From Sporosarcina sp. FSL K6-3457 (GTDB lineage Bacteria > Bacillota > Bacilli > Bacillales_A > Planococcaceae): DNA of 64,000 nucleotides. Positions within the stretch are counted from its first letter, which is position 1, and each line of letters opens with the position of its first letter. The notes under the pieces were generated by a model, which was not told where the DNA came from, made no database searches, and was given only the letters and a program-made list of their open reading frames with translations. The stretch covers positions 2,497,501 through 2,561,500 of the forward strand of contig NZ_JBBOWX010000001.1 in the NCBI RefSeq assembly GCF_038007285.1. The letters run 5' to 3'. A program made the position numbers and the translations under genes. Below are positions 46,201 to 53,003 of the stretch, one piece after another.

Positions 46201-46774
46201 CTTGCGCAGCACGTCTATTGGCATCCGCAGCACTATCTGCACTACCGCCCATGTTATTCAAGCTGTCAGATGCGCCTCTGATGCTTCCGGATGCCGCAGT
46301 ACTTCCGCCCGCGATATCACCAATTACTAGATTGGTATTTTGTAAATTGCTGCCGGCTGTCGAGCTGATACTGCTTAAATCAGTTAAATTGCTTGATGTA
46401 TTTTTAATGCCGCTAGAAGCTGCGGTACTACCTCCGGCTATATCACCAATTGCAGAGGTGGTGCTTTGTAAATTCCTGCTTGCGCTCGAGCTGATGTTGC
46501 TCAAGTCACCTAAGTTACTCGCCGTACCTGCTACGTTTTTGGACGCACTTGTACTAGTACTAGCTAAACTATCAACAGCGCCACTTGTGCTCGCTACATC
46601 TTTACTAGCTTTTGAGCTACTGCTACTTAGACTGCTCATACCATCAGACGCCGCTTTAGCGCCTTTTCCGGAACGCAATGCCGCCGCTTCTAGGTTATCC
46701 AGTGCATTCGATGCAATAGTTATCTGCTTACCATCAACTTCTATGTCAATTTTGATCAAACCATCTGAGGCTAT
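40280..46774 (-). CDS. Tail tape measure protein
   Basis: About 2,164 residues, the longest gene here. Residues about 40-190 are Ser/Ala repeats (GDIAGGSTAAS twice), then a tape-measure core (GFSSEEASGSIRKLSDGIQGLP), hydrophobic helices in the middle (VGLMAAYAAYTVITSV, GWITAGIGLLVTGIIALVGW), then three related coiled-coil modules ending SPSKVFEEIGE, SPSRVMRELGE or SPSRWMRD. The start TTG at 46759 has no Shine-Dalgarno. ATA at 46774 lies 8 bases after AGGAGG and gives IASDGLIKID, like usual tape-measure openings. Sets tail length, roughly 0.3 micrometre at 0.15 nm per residue. Confidence 0.9.
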   Translation of the reverse strand: MASDGLIKIDIEVDGKQITIASNALDNLEAAALRSGKGAKAASDGMSSLSSSSSKASKDVASTSGAVDSLASTSTSASKNVAGTASNLGDLSNISSSASRNLQSTTSAIGDIAGGSTAASSGIKNTSSNLTDLSSISSTAGSNLQNTNLVIGDIAGGSTAASGSIRGASDSLNNMGGSADSAADANRRAAQETQNVGNESSRASMSIKDIAVSLGLVAVASAAINMLKSSLDAAIGRFDTLAGFPVVMERMGFSSEEASGSIRKLSDGIQGLPTTLNGIVKNTQGIAILTGDLDTATDTALALNNAFLASGSSAMDAERGLTQYVQMLSKGSVDIMSWRTLQETMGYALKETAKEFGFTGKSAQNDLYDALKSGDIVFEDFNAKIIELNNNVGGFADMAATGSEGIATSLGNLRNAFVVGVANIITSIDKLSQATTGKTIYKNIDSLKVVVNSSFKAIGSVIESASPIVIAFMSAIQAAIPVVKTLTPAIVGLMAAYAAYTVITSVTTAVKASNAVLAIAQASQTALTVATRAQMVAVVASTTATGANAAATVAQTGAVTLGTLAIGVMTGQVSLATVAVIAKTAATTAWGVAIKFLMGPIGWITAGIGLLVTGIIALVGWFNKSTAAGEKLTGQTESLATATDSLNGAVAESAKAYEKNQSNVETNAEAYAELAAKAEVLAAKEKLTAEEKKTLNSYIQELNRNVDGLNLAYGEESKALSASSEQISNRINLMKEEEKLQTAQERLTEIMKEQIEIGKQQEEVTALREEWNQKLEDGSVKSKEHKDALKDLEEQEAALSEANKLAGEERLKVDQQIIDSSEAVAAAAEKDTGRQMLMLDELSKEQQETVKSMKSTWDDYASSATDMFDTISTKSEVSVGKMTQNLEKNQKTIADWSDNIAKLAERGIDEGLLNTLREAGPESAGHVSAIVKASDTELKKLSEAFANGGDVATQALVKSMGIENSGVMGAVGHLVVDTEQALAQGIQKADFGALGQAVPEGTVKGIEKGTPEVEKAAGDMAKQAEEAAKKELKVNSPSKVFEEIGEAAPKGLVLGVNNGTEDVIKAMQDLTKSMVSQFKDTPKQFEAIGKDTMAGFVLGIKLNEAKLLATAQGIANSVIKTTKKALDINSPSGEFEDIGEWVGKGMEIGIDSTRSANEKAIIGVINTIIVATKKNAGEVAKITSDAEKKRLEVQNDYAKKRAELSKKTASSSQAALKTHKNKKGEIVRTGEQKVQTIRASASAKLLKLNEDEQKKLATINAKATADVQKKEDALSKSRLEAVKLYISDKKSLDEMTLESEAQVWEKSLALFEEGTKERVAAQTELKKSLQAIDKKRLEDVKQFIADKKSLEQMSVVDEVGIWHDAVESFKDGTKEKITAQTEYAKALEVVNKEITSVNEKYAKDMHRINDDFRKQEENLTKKYQDSLRDREKALYSFAGTFDEFDIKTEKSGAELLKNLDSQVSGFKKWQFEIETLAKRAIDDGLLAELRDMGPKALGELMALNSMSDEQLSQYSSLYQEKSALARTQAEAELIGMKEDTEKQISELRDVATAELSALQVDWNNEIKGLTGQTSTELASLNQIGRDAVQGLVDGMKSMHGDLQAAANDIANSVSGTIKKALDIHSPSRVMRELGEFTVEGYVQGLESMESAPKKVMDDIAKSVQTSTREAGWALARIISERNDEINEQEKAHYANLRGMKETENTHLSILDQKFAYTGLANTAEHLEKRNHIIEDFAEKERQSTESHLKYIESVNARYSDNIRGAKNVMEWKTYEATKEVLDAAVEANRISAIEEMLIWKEVADSFTEDTYQKSESINHFKDAHARASEEMKLKTQELRDHEVKMTAEITAEYDKAVADRSKSIASFAGIFDEFKIQTEKSGADLMTNLQSQVDGFKSWQESIADLSKKAINEGLLAELKALGPKAAGELAALNAMTDAELEAYSALYQEKQALAREQAESELVGMKGDAEKRIEELRNSVQSELDELNAVWRESSMGIVDSTDDELSKLKDIGVNAGQGLLDGLASMEGALVAKAASIAENIKGAMTGALDIHSPSRWMRDFLVGNMTLGFIKGVDKDESKIVSAANKFAEFMMPDMADITIPNVNIRPFNPTFGGSGGGSSSTDNRKTVTNNIENHFTPAESTPSESARKQEQMLRRLAMVF

Positions 46775-46802
46775 AACAATCTCCTCCTTTCCTCAAAAAA
46801 TA

Positions 46803-46828
46803 AAGAGCCGCCCGAATGGACGACTCTT
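46803..46828 (-). terminator. Hairpin between Gp15-like and tape measure genes
   Basis: AAGAGTCGTCC / GGGCGGCTCTT on the minus strand with an ATTC loop, followed by TATTTTTTG. Intrinsic-terminator-like, yet inside the late operon, so read-through is expected. Confidence 0.65.
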
Positions 46829-46830
46829 GG

Positions 46831-47385
46831 TTACTCTTCTTCTAGTTCTTCAAGTGCATAAGTCTTCTGTAGTTCTTTCATTGCCTGCTTATATTCGCTC
46901 GATTCGCCTTTCGACGGTTCCCATAACCTAATTTGGATAACCCGTTGCATAACTGTGTCTGACGGCAAACCGGATAACAAAGCCTTAAATTCTGCCCAAC
47001 TTAATTTTCCTTGTTCTTGGTACAAATTAATGTTATAAGCCTGCCGAAATGATGCGTAAATGTATTCTGCATCTTTTTCAAAATCAATAGATTTCTTAGG
47101 CTCTTTTTGAATAGGCATCGGGTTACCTTGGCGATCATATTCAATGGACCGTTTATCTTCAACGTGAATAAAAGTTCCGTAGACAAAATTCCACAAGTCG
47201 TTGGTGTTAGATTTATATTCAACTCCAATCAGCAAGGCAAGGGCTATGTCAGCTTTCTCGTAATCCCGTAAATCAATTTCGTCAAATACACTAAAAACAC
47301 TTAAAACATTGTCAAAAGCGAGGTCAATTTCGTATTCATGGCCATCGAACACGAATGATGTGACCAACGGGGTGTTTAGTCTCAT
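46831..47385 (-). CDS. Gp15-family tail assembly protein
   Basis: 184 residues. TSFVFDGHEYEIDLAFDNVLSVFSVFDEIDL and YASFRQAYNINLYQEQGKLSWAEFKALLSGLPSDT match the phage Gp15 family, which sits just upstream of tape-measure genes and serves as a tail assembly chaperone. No frameshift link to the preceding gene: a stop codon lies directly before its ATG. Confidence 0.82.
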   Translation of the reverse strand: MRLNTPLVTSFVFDGHEYEIDLAFDNVLSVFSVFDEIDLRDYEKADIALALLIGVEYKSNTNDLWNFVYGTFIHVEDKRSIEYDRQGNPMPIQKEPKKSIDFEKDAEYIYASFRQAYNINLYQEQGKLSWAEFKALLSGLPSDTVMQRVIQIRLWEPSKGESSEYKQAMKELQKTYALEELEEE

Positions 47386-47394
47386 CTAAAACAC

Positions 47395-47856
47395 CTACTT
47401 TTTCTGTGCTTTTTTAGCTAAGTATTCGGCTTTTTTGGATTCAGTTTCTTTCACTCGTACTGTTTCTTGTTCTTCAATCCGCCTGGATATAGCAACACCT
47501 ACAACTTCAAGCGTTTGTTCAAGCGCCATAATGTCTGGATATACCTTGTATAGCTTTTTAAATGTGTCAGCACCAAAAAGGATGTCATATTGTGCAGCAA
47601 TAGCTTCTTTGTTCACATCAAGCGCTGCGTCCACGCTTCTAACGTCAATTTCTCCAACGTTCAATTCGTTGATTTCAGCAGGAAAATGGATATGTTGCGC
47701 CTTATCTTGCGCTTCTTTCAATTTTCGCTGCACGACTTCTTCGATATTGAAGAAATTTCTTAGATTCTCCAATGAAGAATCAAACCAAAGCTCTACTGTT
47801 CCAACCTTCACCGGAAACCCAGTAAGCTGTATGTCAATTAAAATTTCATTTGTCAT
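47395..47856 (-). CDS. Tail assembly chaperone-like protein
   Basis: 153 residues from MTNEILIDIQLTGFPVKVG after AAAGGAGG. Mixed alpha/beta with a long helix and a Lys-rich C-terminus (AEYLAKKAQKK). Position between major tail protein and Gp15 makes it the first tail chaperone. Several upstream in-frame codons were discarded because the Shine-Dalgarno points to 47856. Confidence 0.7.
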   Translation of the reverse strand: MTNEILIDIQLTGFPVKVGTVELWFDSSLENLRNFFNIEEVVQRKLKEAQDKAQHIHFPAEINELNVGEIDVRSVDAALDVNKEAIAAQYDILFGADTFKKLYKVYPDIMALEQTLEVVGVAISRRIEEQETVRVKETESKKAEYLAKKAQKK

Positions 47857-47904
47857 GGTTAGTCCTCCTTTATTAAAAACAAAAGAGGCGCCCGTAGGCA
47901 CCCC

Positions 47905-48422
47905 TTAATCTAGTGTTATAATAGCCCCATCTACTGTTGGCTCCACATTAGTAACCGATGGGGACGTTACCCCCCCGGCGTTAGCTCTGTTTCAGTTGGG
48001 ATGGCATCAAATCGAATGTTGCAGCTGAATTCCTCGTATGCAGATGCATCTCCTGCACCCGCTACGATAGACGTCACAGTTGCACGTCCGACCCATTGCT
48101 TCGTACCGTCGGACGATACAACTTTGTGGTGCACCTTGCGGCCATCGCCTACCTTGTATTTCATGTTCGCGATTAATTCTTGCGCCGGATCAGTCGGATC
48201 ATATTGACCCTCGATGCCATATGCTCCTGCTACAGATGTTACAGAGGTTTCTGGTGTCCCATCACCATCATAGAAGGCTTGATCTTCCGTCTCTTCCTGC
48301 GTGTCATCGCTAATCGATGAAATGTATCTAGCTAGCTCCAACCATACTTCTGTTGGCTCCTCCGTACCTGGTACGTACGCTTGAATAAAATGTCCTCGTA
48401 GTGCGTTCTTTTTTCTACCCAT
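47905..48422 (-). CDS. Major tail protein with predicted -1 frameshift extension
   Basis: The 0-frame product (47967-48422) has 151 residues: GHFIQAYVPGTEEPTEVWLELARY, YGIEGQYDPTDPAQELIANMKYKVGDGRK and EFSCNIRFDAIPTETELTPGG are typical of siphophage tail tube proteins. It ends TPGG-stop on a run of seven G (47970-47976). A -1 slip on G-GGG-GGG leads into VTSPSVTNVEPTVDGAIITLD and a stop at 47905, adding 21 residues. Such C-terminal extended minor forms are known for Listeria phage PSA tail and capsid proteins. A G8 in the true sequence would fuse the same frames. Confidence 0.75.
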
Positions 48423-48824
48423 CTATTTTTCCTCCTTAAAAACTGTGATATTTGCTTGTATATCTAATAAAAATACGAACCAACCTTGCTCATCAATTTG
48501 ATTGATGAAAGGCTTGTTCGTTATGATTAATTCATCAAACTTGAAACTGTCGTCTTGGCTGTCTAGCTCTTTCAGCGCCTCCAACTCATTCTGAATCATC
48601 CATAGCACATCATTGACTTTCGCCTGTGACTTTGATTGCATAGCGATTTCGTAATTGAGTTGTTGGTCACTGGTGCCATCCATAAACTCATGGACTACTT
48701 TTCCACCGGGTAACGGATAAAGCGCAAGTGATTCAGCCACTCCTAGATAGCCGAGCTTGCATTCAACAGGAAGCCGTGGTGTCATGGCGTTTATTCTGTC
48801 ACATAACATTTCCATAAAATCCAT
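48423..48824 (-). CDS. Minor capsid/tail terminator-like protein
   Basis: 133 residues; MDFMEMLCDRINAMTPRLPVECKLGYLGVAESLALYPLPGG (start and end given) resembles the Minor_capsid_3 family, the last of three small connector genes before the major tail protein. ATG at 48824 shares its A with the previous stop; AAAGGAG lies upstream. Confidence 0.75.
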   Translation of the reverse strand: MDFMEMLCDRINAMTPRLPVECKLGYLGVAESLALYPLPGGKVVHEFMDGTSDQQLNYEIAMQSKSQAKVNDVLWMIQNELEALKELDSQDDSFKFDELIITNKPFINQIDEQGWFVFLLDIQANITVFKEEK

Positions 48825-49153
48825 TACCAATCAGCTCCTTTCGTGAATGCATTGATCCAATCGGACATGAATACACTTTTCGCCTTCAAATCCCAACGTG
48901 GTCCGGTGCCTGGTGTCGTGTAGTTATGCATGTACATGTAAAACATCTTAGCAGCGTATGGAGTGTCATAATTGATGGACGTTGCATCTGAATTGACAGA
49001 TACCGACCCCCTCAACGCAGTGCTAAGCATAGGAACAAATTGGTTCATATCTGCCATCGCTTGATTCGCTAATGCATATTTACCACGGTTCACCGCTTCT
49101 CGGCTTAACTTTCTTCTGGCGCCAGTCAGATTGATTGTCACCCTTACCGACAT
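48824..49153 (-). CDS. Minor capsid protein 2-like connector
   Basis: 109 residues. RKLSREAVNRGKYALANQAMADMNQFVP and the aromatic-rich YDTPYAAKMFYMYMHNYTTPGTGPRWDLKAK region fit Minor_capsid_2 proteins, HK97-gp10-like neck components. Confidence 0.75.
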   Translation of the reverse strand: MSVRVTINLTGARRKLSREAVNRGKYALANQAMADMNQFVPMLSTALRGSVSVNSDATSINYDTPYAAKMFYMYMHNYTTPGTGPRWDLKAKSVFMSDWINAFTKGADW

Positions 49154-49491
49154 CAGACCACCTCCAACTCATAAGAGTAAATAGTGGTGCTGTAGGCTTC
49201 GTAAATCGGGATGACCTTTGTAACAATGTGTTCTTGTCCGTCATACACCAAAACAGACTCGTTTTTAAATATGGGTAACGGCGTTGTGATACCCTCGTAA
49301 CAAAACACTACTGAGTTGTATAGCAATGTCTTCCCGGACGTAGTTGACGTGTACTGCGCAGTCCTGTCGATGCGACAATGTTCAATCAAAACAGGTGCAG
49401 CATACTCCGGTTCGGACCATTTGTTTTCACCGACATATTCTTTGTACTCAAAGCTATCGACACAGAATTTCTTTGGTGGTTTCGGCATCAT
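49153..49491 (-). CDS. Minor capsid protein 1-like head closure protein
   Basis: 112 residues. CRIDRTAQYTSTTSGKTLLYNSVVFCYEG and ESVLVYDGQEHIVTKV match the Minor_capsid_1 family, probably the head-closure protein. Two consecutive ATG codons (49491, 49488) overlap the preceding stop. Confidence 0.75.
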   Translation of the reverse strand: MMPKPPKKFCVDSFEYKEYVGENKWSEPEYAAPVLIEHCRIDRTAQYTSTTSGKTLLYNSVVFCYEGITTPLPIFKNESVLVYDGQEHIVTKVIPIYEAYSTTIYSYELEVV

Positions 49492-49886
49492 CTGACATCA
49501 ACTCCACGAAAAAGTAATCCTGTATCAGAAAGATACATTAGAGCATCCTCCGCCGCCAACGACTTACTTTCATTTTTACCGCCGGGGTTGAATCGACTTG
49601 CGTTTGACACGCTTGTCCTGCCTGCTTGAAACGTCTGTGGCGTGTTGTTAATGCTTTCATAGGTTGTCGAACCAACTTGATGAAAGTACTCAATTTGAGC
49701 ACCTACAGCCTTTTTAAATTGCTTACGTCTAAACTCCACATCATTATCGATGTTATTAAACTGATAAAAATGGCGAGTAACGGAATCAATCACGTCGCCC
49801 GCCTTTTTGATTAACTTGTCGAATACTTCTTCCTCGACTTCAGTGAATCCGAAGTCGCTGTATTCTGCATACGTTAAATAAGCCAT
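49488..49886 (-). CDS. Head-tail connector (gp6-like)
   Basis: 132 residues, helical: MAYLTYAEYSDFGFTEVEEEVFDKLIKKAGDVIDSVTRHFY (ends given) is the gp6/gp15-type adaptor opening. First of the four-gene connector set. Confidence 0.75.
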   Translation of the reverse strand: MAYLTYAEYSDFGFTEVEEEVFDKLIKKAGDVIDSVTRHFYQFNNIDNDVEFRRKQFKKAVGAQIEYFHQVGSTTYESINNTPQTFQAGRTSVSNASRFNPGGKNESKSLAAEDALMYLSDTGLLFRGVDVR

Positions 49887-49900
49887 GCTTCATCTCTCCT

Positions 49901-50350
49901 TTATGGAGTCGTTAACGTCAATACATGTGTATCTGTATTACCGCCATCATCAGTGGTTACGGTCGTAGTGTATACCCCATCGGCAACCGTGTCATCCCAT
50001 TCGATTAAGCCTGTGGTACTCACTGATAGCCCTGCCGTAGTCGGCGCGATTGAATAAGTTACCGCTGCGTTTGTAGCGTTAATGGGTTCAATAGCCGCTG
50101 TTAATTGACGACTTCCCACTGTCCCTACTTCTGCGCTCGATGTTTTAGGTGACAAGGTTACTCCCGTCACCTTGATTGGTAGCGTGGTAAATGCAGGGAT
50201 ATCAACCTTAGCCGACTCTTTGCCGCTTTCTACCCTAGCCACCTGATACTCTCCATTCGCTACCGTTGTATCCGGCAACAAACCGGTAATAGCTAGAGGG
50301 CTAACCCCTTCCACTACCATTGAGCCACCTTTGTAGATTCTAAAGGTCAT
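49901..50350 (-). CDS. Ig-like (Big2) capsid decoration protein
   Basis: 149 residues. The C-terminal 85 residues form a Big2-type Ig fold (VTGVTLSPKTSSAEVGTVGSRQLTAAIEP, DDGGNTDTHVLTLTTP). Found right after the capsid gene set, such proteins often decorate the capsid surface and may bind polysaccharides. Function inferred from fold and place. Confidence 0.72.
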   Translation of the reverse strand: MTFRIYKGGSMVVEGVSPLAITGLLPDTTVANGEYQVARVESGKESAKVDIPAFTTLPIKVTGVTLSPKTSSAEVGTVGSRQLTAAIEPINATNAAVTYSIAPTTAGLSVSTTGLIEWDDTVADGVYTTTVTTDDGGNTDTHVLTLTTP

Positions 50351-50362
50351 ACTTTCACCGCC

Positions 50363-50680
50363 TTATTTTGTTGTATCTGACTTGGCCGCATCTTCAAGTT
50401 TTTTCACTTTAGCTTTCAAGGCTTTGATATCTTCGTTTGCTTTTTCTAACTCGGCACCCGACCCATCCGCTCGCAAGGTTTCAAGTTCAGCGGTCAATGC
50501 TTCAAGTTCTTCAATGACTTTGTTGTGCTCTGGCAAGGACACTGTACGTCCACCAGTTGCTAGTTTGATTACTTTTCCATCTTCGTCAATCTGGTCGTAG
50601 CCTTGGTTTAAAAAGCTTGCCAAACGACTTGTTTCAACGTGCAAAATACGGTTCTTCTTTTTGATTTTCACTGTTTTCAT
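50363..50680 (-). CDS. Coiled-coil head-associated protein
   Basis: 105 residues: basic N-terminus (MKTVKIKKKNRILHVETSR) and a C-terminal coiled coil (VIEELEALTAELETLRADG, LEKANEDIKALKAKVKKLED). Possibly a head fibre or capsid accessory protein. Family not recognised with certainty. Confidence 0.65.
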   Translation of the reverse strand: MKTVKIKKKNRILHVETSRLASFLNQGYDQIDEDGKVIKLATGGRTVSLPEHNKVIEELEALTAELETLRADGSGAELEKANEDIKALKAKVKKLEDAAKSDTTK

Positions 50681-50736
50681 TTGATGACCTCCAAATTATT
50701 ATTATAAAAAAGAATAGAGAAGGGAAAACCCTCCTC

Positions 50737-51627
50737 TTAGGCTTCGACGTTGAACAGAATGCCCGGCACCTTCTTCTCGATCGCGAAGATGTCCCAATAC
50801 TTTCTTTCGAAATACAAATATTTTCCACCAGTAGCAGCAGACGGGTTATCCAAACTCACAAACTCGTATTGTTGTGGAGTAAGAACCGATAGCGGATGAA
50901 CAAGAATCATGTTGATTTGTTTTGCCGCTAAATCCACAACAGCGCCGTCTGTAAAGTCATATGCCGTTTTCATTCGTGGTGATGGCACCATTCGAATTGT
51001 TACGTCGTCAAGTGAATAGATGCTGCGTTTCACGTTTCCGCTATTACCAGCTGCATCTAATTGACGTTGAAGACCCTGCGCTGTTTTCAACACTTTATTT
51101 ACAGCAGGCGTTACATATAAGATACGTCCATTTTGCGGAACTTCCGCGTCATCCATCTTCTCCATGAATGTATCGAATACTTCCAATACGTTTGCTGCTG
51201 TAAGAACTTCAGTGTTCGCAGTACCGCCAAATGTAGTGAACTCTGAATACAGTTTAGATGCAGCGTACTTGTCCATTTCTGGAATCTTCTGCTCGTCATT
51301 GAACACGCGGGTGATGTTTGCGATCGAAAGTGCAAGGTTCGTTTCATCGATATCTTGCGGATCAACCAATGTACGGAATTCACGGTCATGCTCAATCGTC
51401 TTCGTCTCCCAGTCGTTATCAGCTCGACGTGTGAACGAACCTACTACATCTCGGTCTACATCGACGAATCCGCCTACTGTAATACGAGGGATTTGGATTG
51501 TTTTTGCGTTAATCCATTTGATATTTGCATTGTTCGGCGTGTTGTATAGTTCCGCGAAAGATAACGCCGCCGCGAATTTTTGTTGAAGGGCCGCTAAATA
51601 TTGTTGTGCATAATTGACTACTGCCAT
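50737..51627 (-). CDS. Major capsid protein
   Basis: 296 residues. MAVVNYAQQYLAALQQKFAAALSFAELYN, IQIPRITVGGFVDVDRD, EHDREFRTLVDPQDIDETN and SLDDVTIRMVPSPRMKTAYDF are typical of HK97-fold capsid proteins of Firmicute siphophages. Follows the scaffold by 25 bases. Confidence 0.88.
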   Translation of the reverse strand: MAVVNYAQQYLAALQQKFAAALSFAELYNTPNNANIKWINAKTIQIPRITVGGFVDVDRDVVGSFTRRADNDWETKTIEHDREFRTLVDPQDIDETNLALSIANITRVFNDEQKIPEMDKYAASKLYSEFTTFGGTANTEVLTAANVLEVFDTFMEKMDDAEVPQNGRILYVTPAVNKVLKTAQGLQRQLDAAGNSGNVKRSIYSLDDVTIRMVPSPRMKTAYDFTDGAVVDLAAKQINMILVHPLSVLTPQQYEFVSLDNPSAATGGKYLYFERKYWDIFAIEKKVPGILFNVEA

Positions 51628-51652
51628 TGAATATCACTCCTATTTCTGTTTT

Positions 51653-52327
51653 TTATTGTTTAAATGCCGCTAACCACTTATCCGTTTCGGACTGTGGTTG
51701 CGTTTGATGTTGCCCATTCGAGAATTGCGGTTTCGGTGGCGCGTCTGGATCAACTTGCTCTACCACTTGCGCAAAATGAGGATATTTCTCAACAACAGCT
51801 GCAATCGCCGCATCCATATCCATTTCCTCAGTCACCATCGTCTTGGCAAGCGTCACCACGTCTGGCACGCTATCAGCTAACACGCCTGCTTTAACGGCTG
51901 ATAGTTGAGCTTTAAGCGTCTGATTTTCAGTGAGCATGGATTCCTTTTCGGTTTCTAGTGCTTTCAATGCTTCAGCTTGCTTCTCGGCTTCTGATTTCTG
52001 TGACTCTTGCCACTCACGAAACTTTTCAAGACCGTCCTTAGCACTGTCAAAGTCCTCGATGCCGAGCTTTTTCAACAGCTTTTCTTGCGCAGTCTTACTT
52101 TCCTTAGCGACCAGATTGTTAACATCCGTTTGTGTAAACGTCTTATCCGGCGTAACTGGTGGCGTTTCAGCAGGTGGTACTGGTGGCACTGGTGGCACTG
52201 GTGGTTCTCCGCCTGCCGGTGGTGTTTCAATTGGTGGTGTCGGTGGTTCGGAAAACTCTTGTAGATTTAAACTTAGTAACCCCTCAGCATTAAGTGGCTG
52301 ATTCACTAATTTAATTCGTTTAGTCAT
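51653..52327 (-). CDS. Capsid scaffolding protein (DUF4355 type)
   Basis: 224 residues from MTKRIKLV after GGAGG. A Pro-rich low-complexity stretch (PPVPPVPPVPPAETPPV, residues about 35-60) precedes a coiled coil (AEKQAEALKALETEKESMLTENQTLKAQL). The layout is that of DUF4355 scaffolds, directly upstream of the capsid gene. Confidence 0.82.
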   Translation of the reverse strand: MTKRIKLVNQPLNAEGLLSLNLQEFSEPPTPPIETPPAGGEPPVPPVPPVPPAETPPVTPDKTFTQTDVNNLVAKESKTAQEKLLKKLGIEDFDSAKDGLEKFREWQESQKSEAEKQAEALKALETEKESMLTENQTLKAQLSAVKAGVLADSVPDVVTLAKTMVTEEMDMDAAIAAVVEKYPHFAQVVEQVDPDAPPKPQFSNGQHQTQPQSETDKWLAAFKQ

Positions 52328-52463
52328 TTTCATGCCCTCCAATTATGGATATAGTCCTTCTGTTTCTTTACCGCCGAACAGATAAAAGGCAAAATAAATA
52401 AGCCTGTTTTATGACTGTTGCCAAAGTCAGGTGCAATAAAGGATGCACGAACCTAGATATGGA

Positions 52464-52586
52464 TCACTTCCTTTCGGATTCTTCGGAAAGGAATTTGATA
52501 GCCAAATCAAGCGCCTCTCTCAGCCTCGTGTAATTCTCAGGTGGGTAATTAGCTTTTATTACTTCAATCGCTTCTTGATGATTCAC
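52464..52586 (-). CDS. 40-residue small phage protein
   Basis: GTG at 52586 after GAAAGGGGTGAG opens a frame for NHQEAIEVIKANYPPENYT...LAIKFLSEESERK, a helical peptide of 40 residues. The good Shine-Dalgarno and codon pattern support translation; function unknown. About 130 bases between it and the scaffold gene hold no further gene. Confidence 0.55.
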   Translation of the reverse strand: MNHQEAIEVIKANYPPENYTRLREALDLAIKFLSEESERK

Positions 52587-52604
52587 TTTCTCACCCCTTT
52601 CATT

Positions 52605-52637
52605 ACATAGAAAAAAGCCACCCTATTTGGATGACCT
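52605..52637 (-). terminator. Hairpin between small head-region genes
   Basis: AGGTCATCC pairs, with wobbles, with GGGTGGCTT on the minus strand around an AAATA loop, followed by TTTT. Confidence 0.5.
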
Positions 52638-52649
52638 CAGTTACAAAGC

Positions 52650-52919
52650 TTATAAGAATGCATCAGAGTAAGCTAAAGCTATTGCAGCCCCAATAATTTC
52701 TGACACCTGAAATTCATCTAACCCTTTACCGCCGCACTGCTCGTGAAAAGTCTTTAAATCTTTGAATTTCATCATTCTGTTGTAATCAATACCGTTTAGT
52801 ACATCGCCGATAGTACCAAATTCAATATCAAACCTAATATCAGCAACTAACGAGTCCAAGAGTTTCTTCATGACTTCAGAGACTTCCGCAGGATAATCTT
52901 CCTTGAATGGATTATCCAT
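52650..52919 (-). CDS. Hypothetical phage protein
   Basis: 89-residue acidic helical protein (MDNPFKEDYPAEVSEVMKKL...). Not recognised. It sits between the MuF-type protein and the scaffold, where small morons or immunity-like genes are common. A good Shine-Dalgarno (AGGAGGTG) precedes it. Confidence 0.6.
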   Translation of the reverse strand: MDNPFKEDYPAEVSEVMKKLLDSLVADIRFDIEFGTIGDVLNGIDYNRMMKFKDLKTFHEQCGGKGLDEFQVSEIIGAAIALAYSDAFL

Positions 52920-53003
52920 TTTTCTGACACCTCCTAGAACACCTTTTCCTTATCATACCTTCTAAAGGGATTGTTTTCATCAACAAAACTCAACGATTCA
53001 GAA

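Noticed and set aside
40380..46931. Long plus-strand frames opposite the tape measure, for example the 356-codon one at 45861
   Set aside because: They are antisense shadows of a repetitive coding sequence: no Shine-Dalgarno, odd Ser/Leu/Ala-rich composition, and no terminators.
46831..47856. Frameshift fusion of the two tail chaperones (lambda G/GT type)
   Set aside because: A stop lies in frame just before the Gp15-like ATG and no slippery heptamer is in the right register near the end of the first gene.
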